This document shows positions 22,697-33,728 of a stretch of DNA of 64,000 nt, in pieces. A model generated the notes under the pieces. The model was given only the letters and a program-made list of their open reading frames with translations. It did not search any database and was not told where the DNA came from. The stretch spans positions 1,930,046 through 1,994,045 of the forward strand of contig NZ_CH672387.1 in NCBI RefSeq assembly GCF_000153465.1, given 5' to 3'. This DNA is from Aurantimonas manganoxydans SI85-9A1 (GTDB lineage: Bacteria > Pseudomonadota > Alphaproteobacteria > Rhizobiales > Rhizobiaceae). Both the position numbers and the translations under genes were made by a program. Numbering within the stretch: position 1 is the first letter of the stretch; every line of letters begins with the position of its first letter.

Positions 22697-24142
22697 ATGA
22701 GCATGCAGATTCTCGTTGCCGACGACGACTCCGCCATCCGCACGGTTGTCTCACAGGCCTTGATGCGGGCGGGCTTCGAAGTCCGGGTCACCTCGAACAT
22801 CGCGACGCTGTGGCGCTGGATCGCGGCGGGCGAGGGCGATCTCGTCATTACCGACGTGCTGATGCCCGACGGCAATGCCTTCGACACGCTGCCGAAGATC
22901 AAGAACTCGCGGCCCGATCTGCCGGTCATCGTGATGAGCGCGCAGAACACGTTCATGACCGCCATCAAGGCGTCGGAGAAGGGCGCCTACGACTACATTC
23001 CCAAGCCCTTCGACCTGACCGAGCTCGTCGCCATCGTCCGTCGGGCACTGTCGGAGCCGAAGGAAAGCCGGCGCCAGGACGCGCCGGACGAACTGCATGA
23101 TTCCATGCCGCTGGTCGGTCGCTCGCCGGCCATGCAGGATATCTACCGGGCGCTGGCCCGGATGATGCAGACCGACCTGACGGTGACCATCACCGGCGAA
23201 TCCGGCACCGGCAAGGAGCTGGTCGCCCGGGCGCTGCACGATTACGGCCGTCGGCGCAAAGGCCCGTTCGTGGCCATCAACATGGCGGCGATCCCCCGCG
23301 AGCTGATCGAGTCCGAGCTCTTCGGCCATGAAAAGGGCGCCTTCACCGGCGCACAGGCCCGCACCAGCGGCCGCTTCGAACAGGCCGAAGGCGGCACGCT
23401 GTTCCTGGACGAGATCGGCGACATGCCGATGGAAGCCCAGACCCGGCTGCTGCGGGTGCTGCAGCAGGGCGAATACACCGTCGTCGGCGGGCGCACGCCC
23501 ATCGCCACCGACGTGCGCATCGTCGCGGCGACCAACAAGGATCTGCGCCAGCTCATCGCCCGCGGCCTGTTCCGGGAGGATCTGTTCTATCGTCTGAACG
23601 TGGTGCCGCTGCGCCTGCCGCCGCTGCGTGAACGGATCGAGGATCTGGCCGATCTCGCGCGCCACTTCTTCACCGAGGCCGAGAAGCAGGGGCTGCCGCG
23701 CAAGGTGCTGAGCCAGGGCGCGCTGGACGTGATGCGGCGCTATCCGTGGCCGGGCAATGTCCGCGAACTGGAAAACCTCATCCGGCGTCTGTCGGCGCTC
23801 TATCCGCAGGACGAAATTTCCGCCGAGCTGGTCGAGCACGAGCTGTCGAACGACGTGGCCAAGACACCGGGTCTCGACGGCGACGGCGGCAAGCCGATAG
23901 ACCTGAGTGCCGCGGTCGAGCGCTATCTGTCCGACTATTTCGCTTCCTTCGGCGACGATCTGCCGCCGCCCGGGCTGCACGGGCGCATCCTGCGCGAGGT
24001 CGAATATCCGCTAATCGCGGCGGCGCTGGCGGCCACGCGCGGCAATCAGGTGAAGGCGGCCGATCTCCTGGGGGTCAACCGCAACACCCTGCGCAAGAAG
24101 ATCCGCGATCTCGACATCTCGGTGATCCGCGCGATCCGCTGA
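22697..24142 (+). CDS. ntrC: Nitrogen regulation response regulator NtrC, sigma-54 activator
   Basis: The receiver domain (residues 1-120) has acidic pocket ADDD and phospho-acceptor Asp53 (ITDVLMPDG). The AAA+ domain shows Walker A GESGTGKE, an intact sigma-54 contact loop EKGAFTGA, Walker B LFLDEIGD and the arginine-finger region. The C-terminal Fis-type helix-turn-helix is [24 protein letters not shown]. The 481-residue length is normal. Expected targets include the glnBA promoter at 38.6 kb. A 79-base spacer with repeats follows before ntrY. Confidence 0.98.
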   Translation: MSMQILVADDDSAIRTVVSQALMRAGFEVRVTSNIATLWRWIAAGEGDLVITDVLMPDGNAFDTLPKIKNSRPDLPVIVMSAQNTFMTAIKASEKGAYDYIPKPFDLTELVAIVRRALSEPKESRRQDAPDELHDSMPLVGRSPAMQDIYRALARMMQTDLTVTITGESGTGKELVARALHDYGRRRKGPFVAINMAAIPRELIESELFGHEKGAFTGAQARTSGRFEQAEGGTLFLDEIGDMPMEAQTRLLRVLQQGEYTVVGGRTPIATDVRIVAATNKDLRQLIARGLFREDLFYRLNVVPLRLPPLRERIEDLADLARHFFTEAEKQGLPRKVLSQGALDVMRRYPWPGNVRELENLIRRLSALYPQDEISAELVEHELSNDVAKTPGLDGDGGKPIDLSAAVERYLSDYFASFGDDLPPPGLHGRILREVEYPLIAAALAATRGNQVKAADLLGVNRNTLRKKIRDLDISVIRAIR

Positions 24143-24161
24143 GCGGCATTTTTCCAGCCTC

Positions 24162-24214
24162 GTTGCACTTTGGCCACATTCCGTTGCATTGTAGCAACGT
24201 GATGACCGGTTGCA
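24162..24214. repeat. Three GTTGCA copies and an inverted repeat between ntrC and ntrY
   Basis: GTTGCA occurs at 24162-24167, 24183-24188 and 24209-24214. The middle copy is part of a perfect inverted repeat, CGTTGC (24182-24187) with GCAACG (24194-24199), 6-base loop. The block fills the ntrC-ntrY gap just before the ntrY start and may be a protein-binding array or a leader hairpin. It does not fit the NtrC consensus. Confidence 0.45.
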
Positions 24215-24221
24215 GTGATTC

Positions 24222-26441
24222 ATGAGCCTGACACCCCAACAGAGCGCGCCTGAGGTTCCGTTCCTCATGGAGCGCCGTCGCTTCATGCTGGTCCCGGGGC
24301 TGATCGCCGTGGTCGGCGCGCTGATCACCGGCGCGATCTCCTTCGTCGTCCTGATGGGACTGACGCCGATCGCGCCGACCGACACGATCGTCACCATCGC
24401 CACCATCGTCAACGGCGCCTTCGTCGTGCTGCTCTGCGTGCTGATCGGGCGCGAGGTGCTGCGCATGGTTCGGGCCCGCCGCCAGGGCAGGGCTGCCTCC
24501 CGCCTGCATGTGCGCATCGTTGCGCTGTTCTCGATCGTCGCGGCCCTGCCGGCGCTGCTGGTGGCGATCGTCGCCGGTGTGACGCTCGACCTCGGGCTGG
24601 ATCGCTGGTTCGAGATTCGCACGCGCACCATCGTGGAATCGTCGATCAGCGTCGCCCGCGCCTATGTGAACGAAAACGCCCGCAATCTGCAGGGTTCGAC
24701 GCTGTCGATGGCCTACGATCTCGACCAGCAGCGGCGGCTGTTCGATCTCGACCAGAACGGCTTCGAGAACCTGATGACCGATCAGGCCAAGGGCCGCTCG
24801 CTGCTCGGCGCGCAGATTCTGCGGGCCGACGGAACGCCGTTCCTGCGCGCCGACGTGGCGGTCGAGCGGCCGCTGCCGGTCCCGCCGGAGGACGCGCTGC
24901 AGCGCGCGGCGGACGGCAATCTGGTGTTCATCCCGCCCGGCGTGACCAATCTCGTCGGTGCGATCATCAAGCTGCGGCAACTGCCCAACAGCTATCTCTA
25001 CACGGTGCGGGCCGTCGATCCGGAAGTGCTCGACGCGCTGCGGCTGATGGAGGAGCGCTCGGCCGAATATTCCAGCCTCCAGGCCAATCGTCTGGGGCTG
25101 CAGGTGGCCTTCGCGCTGCTCTATCTCGGCATCATGCTGATCGTGCTTTTGTCGGCCATCTGGACCGGCATCGGCGTCGCCGACCGGCTGGTGCGGCCGA
25201 TCCGGCTGCTGATGGGCGCCGCGGACGAGGTTTCGAGCGGCAACCTCGCCGTCTCGGTGCCGGTGCGGACCTCGGACGGCGATGTCGGCTCCCTGTCCAA
25301 CACCTTCAACAACATGATCCTGCAGTTGCGCAGCCAGCGCTCCGAACTGGTCCATGCCAAGGACGTCATCGATGAACGTCGCCGTTTCACCGAGGCGGTG
25401 CTGTCCGGCGTCACGGTGGGCGTCATCGGTGTCGAGCGCGACGGCTCTGTGTCGATGCTGAACCCCTCCGCCGAGCGGATCCTGCATGTCGACGCCGGGG
25501 CCGTCGTCGGCCGGTCGCTGATCGAGACGTTCCCGACGATCGGCCAGGTCTTCGAAACCGCGACCGCCTCGTCGCGCCCCGAATTCCAGGAGCAGGTGAA
25601 GCTGCGCATCCGCGATCGCGAGCGCGTGCTGGCCATCCGGATCACTTCGTCCGAGGAGAGCGAGGGCGCACGCTCCAGCGTCGTGACGATCGACGACATC
25701 ACCGATCTCGTGGATGCGCAGCGATCCTCCGCCTGGGCCGACGTCGCAAGGCGCATCGCGCATGAGATCAAGAACCCGCTGACCCCGATCCAGCTTTCGG
25801 CCGAGCGCATCCGGCGGCGCTACGGCAAGCGCATCGAGGACGACCGCGAGGTCTTCGACCGGTGCATCGAGACGATCATCCGGCAGGTCTCCGACATCGG
25901 CCGGATGGTGGACGAATTCTCCACTTTCGCCCGCATGCCGAAGCCGCGCATGGAACCAAAGGACCTGCGCGAAGCGTTGCGGGAAGCGGTGTTCATGCGG
26001 GAAATGGGGGATCACGGTATTTCGTTCGTTGCCGAGATCCCCGATGAGCCGCTGCTGGGCTCCTTCGACATTCGCCTGCTCTCCCAGGCCTTCGGAAATC
26101 TCGTCAAGAATGCGGTGGAATCGCTCGAGACCGCCGAGGTCGCCGACGGCCAGATCCGCATCCGGGCCGTGCCGGGCAGGGAGCGGCATCTGGTCGAGAT
26201 CAGCGACAATGGCCGGGGATTTCCCCGGGAGGATCGAGATCGGCTTCTGGAGCCCTACATGACCACGCGCGAGAAGGGGACCGGACTGGGCCTCGCCATC
26301 GTGCGGAAGATCATCGAGGAACACGGCGGGACGATCGAACTCGACGACGCGCCCGATCAGTCGCAGGGGGCGATGGTCCGCATCACCCTGCCGGCGGATG
26401 GCTTTGCAGACGCGGACATCCGGGAGAATGCCGGGACATGA
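24222..26441 (+). CDS. ntrY: Nitrogen regulation transmembrane sensor kinase NtrY
   Basis: NtrY is the membrane partner of NtrX. The 739-residue protein has several N-terminal spans (LVPGLIAVVGALITGAISF region, then two more before residue 130), a periplasmic or PDC-like region to about 285, a further span (LQVAFALLYLGIMLIVLLSAIW), HAMP (VRPIRLLMGAADEVSSGNL), PAS, then the H-box DVARRIAHEIKNPLTPIQLSAERI and ATPase boxes NLVKNAVESLE, SDNGRGFPR and GTGLGLAIV. The start is ATG 24222; no clear ribosome site is seen. ntrX follows 19 bases later. Confidence 0.96.
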   Translation: MSLTPQQSAPEVPFLMERRRFMLVPGLIAVVGALITGAISFVVLMGLTPIAPTDTIVTIATIVNGAFVVLLCVLIGREVLRMVRARRQGRAASRLHVRIVALFSIVAALPALLVAIVAGVTLDLGLDRWFEIRTRTIVESSISVARAYVNENARNLQGSTLSMAYDLDQQRRLFDLDQNGFENLMTDQAKGRSLLGAQILRADGTPFLRADVAVERPLPVPPEDALQRAADGNLVFIPPGVTNLVGAIIKLRQLPNSYLYTVRAVDPEVLDALRLMEERSAEYSSLQANRLGLQVAFALLYLGIMLIVLLSAIWTGIGVADRLVRPIRLLMGAADEVSSGNLAVSVPVRTSDGDVGSLSNTFNNMILQLRSQRSELVHAKDVIDERRRFTEAVLSGVTVGVIGVERDGSVSMLNPSAERILHVDAGAVVGRSLIETFPTIGQVFETATASSRPEFQEQVKLRIRDRERVLAIRITSSEESEGARSSVVTIDDITDLVDAQRSSAWADVARRIAHEIKNPLTPIQLSAERIRRRYGKRIEDDREVFDRCIETIIRQVSDIGRMVDEFSTFARMPKPRMEPKDLREALREAVFMREMGDHGISFVAEIPDEPLLGSFDIRLLSQAFGNLVKNAVESLETAEVADGQIRIRAVPGRERHLVEISDNGRGFPREDRDRLLEPYMTTREKGTGLGLAIVRKIIEEHGGTIELDDAPDQSQGAMVRITLPADGFADADIRENAGT

Positions 26442-26460
26442 GAAAGGATTGGTGAGATCG

Positions 26461-27825
26461 ATGGCATCGGACATCCTGATCGTCGACGACGAAGCCGACA
26501 TCCGCGAACTGGTGGCGGGGATCCTCGAGGACGAGGGGCACGAGACCCGGACCGCGGGGGGATCGGACGCCGCGTTGCAGTCGATCGCCGAGCGCGTGCC
26601 GCGCCTGGTCTTCCTCGACATCTGGCTGCAGGGCAGCCGCCTCGACGGCCTCGACCTGCTCGATGCCATCAAGGCGCAGCATCCCGAAGTCCCGGTGGTG
26701 ATGATCTCCGGTCACGGCAATATCGAGACCGCCGTGTCGGCGATCCGGCGCGGTGCCTATGACTACATCGAGAAGCCGTTCAAGGCCGATCGCCTGATCC
26801 TGGTGGCCGAGCGAGCGCTGGAAAACTCCAAGCTCAAGCGTGAAGTCTCCGAACTGCGCCGGCGCTCGTCCGACTTCGCCGAGCTGATCGGCAAGTCGCA
26901 TCCGATGAACCAGCTGCGCACGCTGATCGAGCGCGTCGCGCCGACCAACAGCCGCGTGATGATCCTCGGCGCGTCGGGGTCCGGCAAGGAAATGGTCGCG
27001 CGGGCGATCCATGCCGGGTCGGCCCGCGCGGATGCGCCCTTCGTGGCGCTGAACGCCGCCGCGATCACGCCCGACCGCATGGAGGTCGAGCTCTTCGGCA
27101 CCGAGGCGCCTCCCGGCGTCGAGCGCAAGGTCGGCGCGCTGGAGGAGGCCCATGGCGGCGTCCTGTTCCTCGACGAGGTCGGGGACATGCCGCGCGAAAC
27201 CCAGAACAAGATCCTGCGCGTGCTGACCGAACAGACCTTTGAGCGGGTCGGCGGATCGAAGCGCGTGAAGGTCGATGTCCGCATCGTCTCGTCGACGGCC
27301 CAGAATCTGGAATCGATGATCGCCGAGGGCGCCTTCCGCGAGGATCTGTACCATCGCCTCGCCGTGGTCCCGGTCCAGGTTCCGCCGCTTGCCGAACGGC
27401 GCCAGGACATCCCGCTGCTGATCGAAGCCTTCATGACCCAGATCAGCGAACAGACCGGCATCAAGCCGCGGGCGATCAGCCCCGAGGCGATGGCGGTGCT
27501 GCAATCCAGCGAATGGCCGGGCAACGTCCGCCAGCTCCGCAACAATGTCGAGCGGCTGATGATCCTGTCGCGCGAGGGCGATGCCGACACGACGATTTCG
27601 GCCGACATGCTGCCGCGCGAGGTCGGCGAGATGCTGCCGCAGACGCCGAGCCAGTCGGACGGGCAGATCCTGGCCCTGCCGCTGCGCGACGCTCGCGAGG
27701 TGTTCGAGAAGGAATATTTGGTGGCGCAGATCAATCGCTTCGGCGGCAACATTTCGCGCACCGCGGAATTCGTCGGCATGGAGCGCTCGGCATTGCATCG
27801 CAAGCTGAAGTCGCTCGGCATCTAG
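26461..27825 (+). CDS. ntrX: Response regulator NtrX
   Basis: The 454-residue regulator has a receiver domain (ILIVDDEADIREL, phospho-acceptor Asp53), an AAA+ domain with Walker A GASGSGKE and Walker B LFLDEVGD, and a Fis-type helix-turn-helix (GGNISRTAEFVGMERSALHRKL). In place of the GAFTGA loop it has LFGTEAPPGVERKVG, so it should not activate sigma-54, in line with what is known of alphaproteobacterial NtrX. ATG 26461 has GGTGAG upstream; frames further upstream overlap ntrY. NtrYX is linked in other alphaproteobacteria to nitrogen, redox and envelope control. Confidence 0.97.
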   Translation: MASDILIVDDEADIRELVAGILEDEGHETRTAGGSDAALQSIAERVPRLVFLDIWLQGSRLDGLDLLDAIKAQHPEVPVVMISGHGNIETAVSAIRRGAYDYIEKPFKADRLILVAERALENSKLKREVSELRRRSSDFAELIGKSHPMNQLRTLIERVAPTNSRVMILGASGSGKEMVARAIHAGSARADAPFVALNAAAITPDRMEVELFGTEAPPGVERKVGALEEAHGGVLFLDEVGDMPRETQNKILRVLTEQTFERVGGSKRVKVDVRIVSSTAQNLESMIAEGAFREDLYHRLAVVPVQVPPLAERRQDIPLLIEAFMTQISEQTGIKPRAISPEAMAVLQSSEWPGNVRQLRNNVERLMILSREGDADTTISADMLPREVGEMLPQTPSQSDGQILALPLRDAREVFEKEYLVAQINRFGGNISRTAEFVGMERSALHRKLKSLGI

Positions 27826-27968
27826 GCTCTCCGCTCCGGCGGTCCGCCCCGCGAGGCCCGTCAATGAGCGACGGCCTGCCAGGGGCGCGGCGAGGGACCT
27901 TTGCGCTTGTCCTCGGGAAGCTTTAGGAACGCGGCTCTGAAGAGTTCGGCGTTTGAAGGGCGGAACGG

Positions 27969-29345
27969 ATGAGAGTCGTGATCTGTGGTGCAGGCCAGGT
28001 CGGGTACGGCATTGCCGAACGGCTGGCGTCCGAGCGCAACGACGTCTCGGTGATCGACACCTCCCGTTCGCTGGTCCAGAACATCCGCGACAATCTCGAC
28101 GCACGGGGCTTCGTCGGCCACGGCGCCCATCCGGACGTGCTGGCCGAAGCGGGCGCGGAGCAGGCGGACATGATCATCGCCGTGACGCTGCACGACGAGG
28201 TGAACATGGTCGCCTGCCAGGTGGCCCACTCGCTGTTCAACGTGCCGACCAAGATCGCCCGCATCCGCTCGCAGAGCTATCTGCGGTCGCACTGGCAGGA
28301 TCTGTTCTCGACCGACAACATGCCGATCGACGTGATCATTTCGCCCGAGGTCGAGGTCGGCGAGATGGCATTGCGCCGGATCGCGCTGCCGGGTGCCATG
28401 GATGTCGTGCGGTTCGCCGACGACACCATCGCCATGGTCGCCATCGAGTGCCGGGACGACTGTCCGGTGGTCGACACGCCGCTGGCCCAGCTCACCGATC
28501 TGTTTCCCGACCTGAAGGCGACCGTCGTCGGCATCCTGCGCGGCGACAAGCTGTTCGTCCCGGCCTCGTCGGACCAGATGGTGGCCGGCGACATCGCCTA
28601 TGTCGTGGCGGAGCGCAGCCATGTGAAGCGCACGCTGGGCCTGTTCGGTCACGAGGAGCCGGAAGCCGGACGGATCGTCATTGTCGGCGGTGGCAATATT
28701 GGCTTCTACGTCGCCCAGCAGATGGAAAAGCGCAGCCTCGGCGCCAAGATCCGCGTGCTCGAGACCAAGCACGAGCGGGCGGTGACCATCGCCGACAGCC
28801 TGAAGCGCACCATCGTCCTGCATGGCAGCGGCCTCGACCAGACCATTCTCAACGAGGCCGACATCGCCGAGGCCGATCTCCTCGTCGCCCTGACCAATGA
28901 CGACAAGGTGAACATCCTCTCCAGCGTCATGGCCAAGCGGCTCGGCTGCAAGGGCAATCTCGCCCTGCTGAACGATCCCGACTACCAGACCTTCACGCGC
29001 ACGCTGGGCATCGACGCCTTCATCAATCCGCGCTCGGTGACGATCTCGCGGGTGCTGCAGCATGTGCGCCGCGGACGCATCCGCGCGGTGCACTCGATCC
29101 AGAACGGCTTAGCCGAAGCAATCGAGGCCGAAGCGCTGGAAACCTCGCCCCTGGTCGGCACGCCGCTGCGCGACCTGAACCTTCCGCATAATCTGCGGGT
29201 CGGCGCGATCTATCGCAACGGCCAGTTCGTGCGCCCGGACGGCCAGACCAAGATCAAGGCGAAAGACCGGGTGGTGATCTTCGCCGCCGCCGGTGCGGTG
29301 CGTCATGTCGAGCAGCTCTTCCGGGTCAGCCTCGAATTCTTCTGA
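27969..29345 (+). CDS. trkA: Trk potassium uptake system regulatory subunit TrkA
   Basis: TrkA is the cytosolic NAD/ATP-sensing ring that gates TrkH; a trkH gene is in this window at 54.5 kb. The 458-residue protein holds two tandem RCK units, each with a nucleotide-binding fold (CGAGQVGYGIAERL near residue 6; VGGGNIGFYVAQQM near residue 238) followed by a TrkA-C domain. It sits in the ntrYX-trkA-hfq-hflX order common in this lineage. The 143 bases before it show no clear terminator. Confidence 0.97.
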   Translation: MRVVICGAGQVGYGIAERLASERNDVSVIDTSRSLVQNIRDNLDARGFVGHGAHPDVLAEAGAEQADMIIAVTLHDEVNMVACQVAHSLFNVPTKIARIRSQSYLRSHWQDLFSTDNMPIDVIISPEVEVGEMALRRIALPGAMDVVRFADDTIAMVAIECRDDCPVVDTPLAQLTDLFPDLKATVVGILRGDKLFVPASSDQMVAGDIAYVVAERSHVKRTLGLFGHEEPEAGRIVIVGGGNIGFYVAQQMEKRSLGAKIRVLETKHERAVTIADSLKRTIVLHGSGLDQTILNEADIAEADLLVALTNDDKVNILSSVMAKRLGCKGNLALLNDPDYQTFTRTLGIDAFINPRSVTISRVLQHVRRGRIRAVHSIQNGLAEAIEAEALETSPLVGTPLRDLNLPHNLRVGAIYRNGQFVRPDGQTKIKAKDRVVIFAAAGAVRHVEQLFRVSLEFF

Positions 29346-29376
29346 TCGGCGCGGGACGCCCCCTTTTTCGTGCGGC

Positions 29377-29400
29377 CATGCCGACATAAATGTCGGCGTG
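29377..29400. promoter_or_regulatory. Palindrome in the trkA-hfq spacer
   Basis: GCCGACA at 29380-29386 and TGTCGGC at 29391-29397 are perfect inverted copies around TAAA, extendable to 10 pairs with one G-T pair. It starts 32 bases after the trkA stop. There is no T-run after it, so it is either a mRNA 3'-end hairpin or an operator. The rest of the 307-base trkA-hfq gap holds the hfq leader; I see no gene there. Confidence 0.45.
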
Positions 29401-29519
29401 AGAGCCTGACTGCGCTTGATGTCCGGCCTGAGCCGGTGTCATGTCCGAAGAGAGTTCTCCTTGCGGCAGAGCCGACCATCGCCGGCTTGTCAGATTCTAC
29501 GCAACGGAGAGGTGAGCAT

Positions 29520-29546
29520 CCGCAGGTCCGGCGGCGAGACCTGCGG
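29520..29546 (+). promoter_or_regulatory. Hairpin in the hfq upstream region
   Basis: CCGCAGGTC at 29520-29528 pairs perfectly with GACCTGCGG at 29538-29546 over a 9-base loop. A second, weaker stem (GACCGG with CCGGTT) lies about 30 bases before the hfq ATG. They could shape the hfq mRNA leader, since Hfq is known to bind its own message in other bacteria; that role is inference here. Confidence 0.4.
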
Positions 29547-29652
29547 GAGACGACGAAGCCGTATTGCCCGGGTCGACGGGTGCAAGACAATGCGCGGAAC
29601 GACCGGCGAAAACCGGTTCAGCCGACGCCAATAAGAACAGGACAAGGACCAC

Positions 29653-29901
29653 ATGGCCGAACGCACGCAGAACCTTCAGGATCTCTTTCTCAACACCGTC
29701 CGCAAGCAGAAGATTTCGCTGACGATCTTCCTGGTCAACGGCGTCAAGCTGACCGGCGTCGTCACCTCCTTCGACAATTTCTGCGTGCTTCTGCGCCGCG
29801 ACGGGCATTCCCAGCTGGTCTACAAGCACGCGATCTCCACCATCATGCCGTCCCAGCCCGTGCACATGTACGATGGCAGCGACGAAGACAGGAAAGACTG
29901 A
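29653..29901 (+). CDS. hfq: RNA chaperone Hfq
   Basis: Hfq hexamers pair small RNAs with mRNAs. The 82-residue protein has the Sm1 motif ([27 protein letters not shown], quoted in part as [10 protein letters not shown]) and Sm2 ending [14 protein letters not shown], the conserved distal/proximal face residues Gln8 in NLQD and the KH pair of YKHA. A short acidic C-tail (DGSDEDRKD) replaces the long tail of E. coli. Its stop is immediately followed by the hflX start, so the two are coupled. Confidence 0.98.
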   Translation: MAERTQNLQDLFLNTVRKQKISLTIFLVNGVKLTGVVTSFDNFCVLLRRDGHSQLVYKHAISTIMPSQPVHMYDGSDEDRKD

Positions 29902-31290
29902 TTGGCCGAACATAGAGAAGTGGGGCCGCGAGGCCCGATCGAACACAAGACCGTCCCGACCCGTGCGGCGGTCTACGTCCCCGTGTTCAAGCAGTATCCC
30001 GTGCAAGACGATGTGGCGGGTACGGCCGAAGCGCCGCGCCGGAGCCACGATGCGCGCCTGGCTGAGGCCATGGGCCTCGCCGCCGCCATCGGGCTCGACA
30101 TCGTCGCCAGCGGTGTCGTCAGCGGCCAGCGGCCGCGTCCGGCGACGCTGATCGGCACCGGCAAGGTCGAGGAAATGAAGGGCGTGATCGCCGGCGAGGA
30201 GATCGGGCTGGTCGTGTTCGACCATCCGCTCACCCCGGTGCAGCAGCGCAACCTGGAACGGGAGTTGAACGTCAAGGTTCTCGACCGGACCGGTCTCATT
30301 CTCGAGATCTTCGGCGAGCGGGCGCGCACCAAGGAAGGCCGCCTGCAGGTCGAGCTCGCGCATCTGAACTACCAGCGCGGCCGCCTCGTGCGCAGCTGGA
30401 CCCATCTGGAGCGTCAGCGCGGTGGTGCCGGCTTCCTCGGCGGTCCGGGCGAAACCCAGATCGAATCCGATCGGCGGCAGCTTCAGGAGAAGATCAAGCG
30501 GCTCGAAAAGGACCTGGAACAGGTCCGGCGGACGCGGCAGCTGCATCGCGCCCAGCGCAAGAAGGCGCCGCATCCGGTGGTCGCGCTCGTGGGCTATACC
30601 AATGCCGGCAAGTCGACGCTGTTCAACCGCCTGACGGGCGCCGAAGTGATGGCGAAGGATCTGCTCTTCGCCACGCTCGACCCGACCCTGCGCCGCACGA
30701 CGCTGCCGCACGGCACCGAGATCCTGTTCTCGGACACGGTCGGCTTCGTGTCCGACCTGCCGACGCATCTGGTGGCGGCCTTCCGCGCGACGCTGGAAGA
30801 GGTGATCGAGGCCGACATCGTGCTGCATGTGCGCGACGTGGCCGATCCCGACACGCTGGCCCAGGCCGAGGACGTGCGCAAGATCCTGCGCGACCTCGAC
30901 ATCGACGTGGACGACAGCGACCACGTGGTCGAGATCTGGAACAAGGTGGACCTGCTCGACGAGGCCGGCCTCCAGCACCTGGCGACGATGCGCGAGAGCC
31001 TGCCGGATACCGATGCCGTGCACGTGGTGTCGGCGGTGACCGGCTTCGGCGTGGACACGCTGCTGGTGGATATCGAGCGACGGATCGGCGGCGGCACGGT
31101 GACGCTGACCGTGGACGTGGCGCCCGATGCCATGGGCTTCGTGCCATGGATTTACGAGAATGCCACGGTGACGGCGCGCGACGACCGCGAGGACGGCGCC
31201 GTGTCGCTGACCATGGACATCACAAAGCAGGCCCGGACAGAATTACGCCGGATGAGCGAGCACGCATCCGGCGTTTCGTTTCAGCGCTGA
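29902..31290 (+). CDS. hflX: GTPase HflX
   Basis: HflX is a ribosome-associated GTPase that can split stalled 70S ribosomes. The start is TTG 29902, directly after the hfq stop, with AGGAAAG about 10 bases upstream. The 462-residue protein has the HflX N-domain (GTGKVEEMKG, DHPLTPVQQRNLE), the glycine-rich linker RQRGGAGFLGGPGETQIE, a coiled segment, then the G domain: G1 GYTNAGKST, G3 DTVGFVSDLP, G4 NKVD. It is convergent with the rhlE gene. Confidence 0.97.
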   Translation: MAEHREVGPRGPIEHKTVPTRAAVYVPVFKQYPVQDDVAGTAEAPRRSHDARLAEAMGLAAAIGLDIVASGVVSGQRPRPATLIGTGKVEEMKGVIAGEEIGLVVFDHPLTPVQQRNLERELNVKVLDRTGLILEIFGERARTKEGRLQVELAHLNYQRGRLVRSWTHLERQRGGAGFLGGPGETQIESDRRQLQEKIKRLEKDLEQVRRTRQLHRAQRKKAPHPVVALVGYTNAGKSTLFNRLTGAEVMAKDLLFATLDPTLRRTTLPHGTEILFSDTVGFVSDLPTHLVAAFRATLEEVIEADIVLHVRDVADPDTLAQAEDVRKILRDLDIDVDDSDHVVEIWNKVDLLDEAGLQHLATMRESLPDTDAVHVVSAVTGFGVDTLLVDIERRIGGGTVTLTVDVAPDAMGFVPWIYENATVTARDDREDGAVSLTMDITKQARTELRRMSEHASGVSFQR

Positions 31291-31302
31291 GAGCGGGTCA
31301 GG

Positions 31303-32870
<1,568 letters not shown>

Positions 32871-32935
32871 GCTAGCTGTTCTCTTGGGTAAATGGGAGGT
32901 TGCGTTCGGTAGCGTTTGAAAGCCCATCTCATGGG

Positions 32936-32964
32936 GCGATAGGGCGAGCGCAAGCGCGAGTCAA
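32936..32964 (-). promoter_or_regulatory. Sigma-70 type promoter for the helicase gene
   Basis: On the reverse strand TTGACT (32964-32959) and TATCGC (32941-32936) are 17 bases apart, with transcription starting near 32929. This leaves a leader of about 59 bases before TTG 32870. Confidence 0.5.
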
Positions 32965-33014
32965 CCGATACGCCCCAAATGGGGCTTTTCACCGGGATTT
33001 ACAGGGCAGGAATA

Positions 33015-33719
33015 GTGAATTTGGTACCGATTGTCATGATTCCGGGCTTGTTGTGCACCGACGACCTGTATCGCGATCAGATCGCGGCCCTTGCCGGGCA
33101 CCCGATCCGGATTGCCGATACCACGAGCGATGCGTCGGTCACCGCCATGGCGGAGCGGCTCCTGGCCGATGCGCCCGAGAGCTTCGCGCTCTGCGGCCTC
33201 TCCATGGGCGGCTACGTGGCACTGGAGGTGCTGCGACTGGCGCCAGAGCGGGTGCTTGCGGCGGTGCTGATGGCGACGAGCCACCGGGCAGACATCCCCG
33301 AGCAGACCGCCATGCGTCACCAGCTCATCGCGACGGCACGGGAAGAGGGGATCGAGGCCGTGGCGCGTCTACTGTGTGAGCGCCTCGTCGCGCCGGAGAC
33401 GGCGAGTGCGACGCTCAATCAGCGCATCGTCGAGATGGCCGCAGCAATTGGGGTCGAGGGTTTCGTTCGTCAGCAGCAGGCCATCATCGATCGGCCGGAC
33501 CAGAGCGACCGGCTTTCCACGATCAATGTTCCGGTGACGATCGTCGCCGGAGAGGCGGACGCGATCATCCCGCCGGAGCGGGCGCGCGAAATGGCCGCAG
33601 CGATCCCGGGCGCGCGCCTGGAGATGCTGCCGGCGACCGGGCACATGGTGACGATGGAGCGGCCGGGCCGCACCAGCGCGATCCTGCGACGCAGTCTCAC
33701 CGAGGCCGCCGCAGGCTGA
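33015..33719 (+). CDS. Alpha/beta hydrolase fold protein
   Basis: The 234-residue protein has an oxyanion region (VIMIPGLLCTDDLY-like, seen as MIPGLLCTDDLY), the nucleophile elbow LCGLSMGGYVALE with Ser near residue 80, an acid in VAGEADAIIPPERA and the catalytic His in PATGHMVTMERP. It resembles small esterases of the MhpC/BioH type; substrate unknown. I start at GTG 33015, near AGGA; an upstream ATG at 32979 would add twelve residues without a ribosome site. It is divergent from the helicase gene and convergent with the next gene. Confidence 0.88.
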   Translation: MNLVPIVMIPGLLCTDDLYRDQIAALAGHPIRIADTTSDASVTAMAERLLADAPESFALCGLSMGGYVALEVLRLAPERVLAAVLMATSHRADIPEQTAMRHQLIATAREEGIEAVARLLCERLVAPETASATLNQRIVEMAAAIGVEGFVRQQQAIIDRPDQSDRLSTINVPVTIVAGEADAIIPPERAREMAAAIPGARLEMLPATGHMVTMERPGRTSAILRRSLTEAAAG

Positions 33720-33728
33720 GCAGTGGGC

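Noticed and set aside
32871-32927. N-terminal extension of rhlE from ATG 32927
   Set aside because: The predicted transcript start is about two bases away, codon use is not coding-like, and the family begins at the FSELGL segment.
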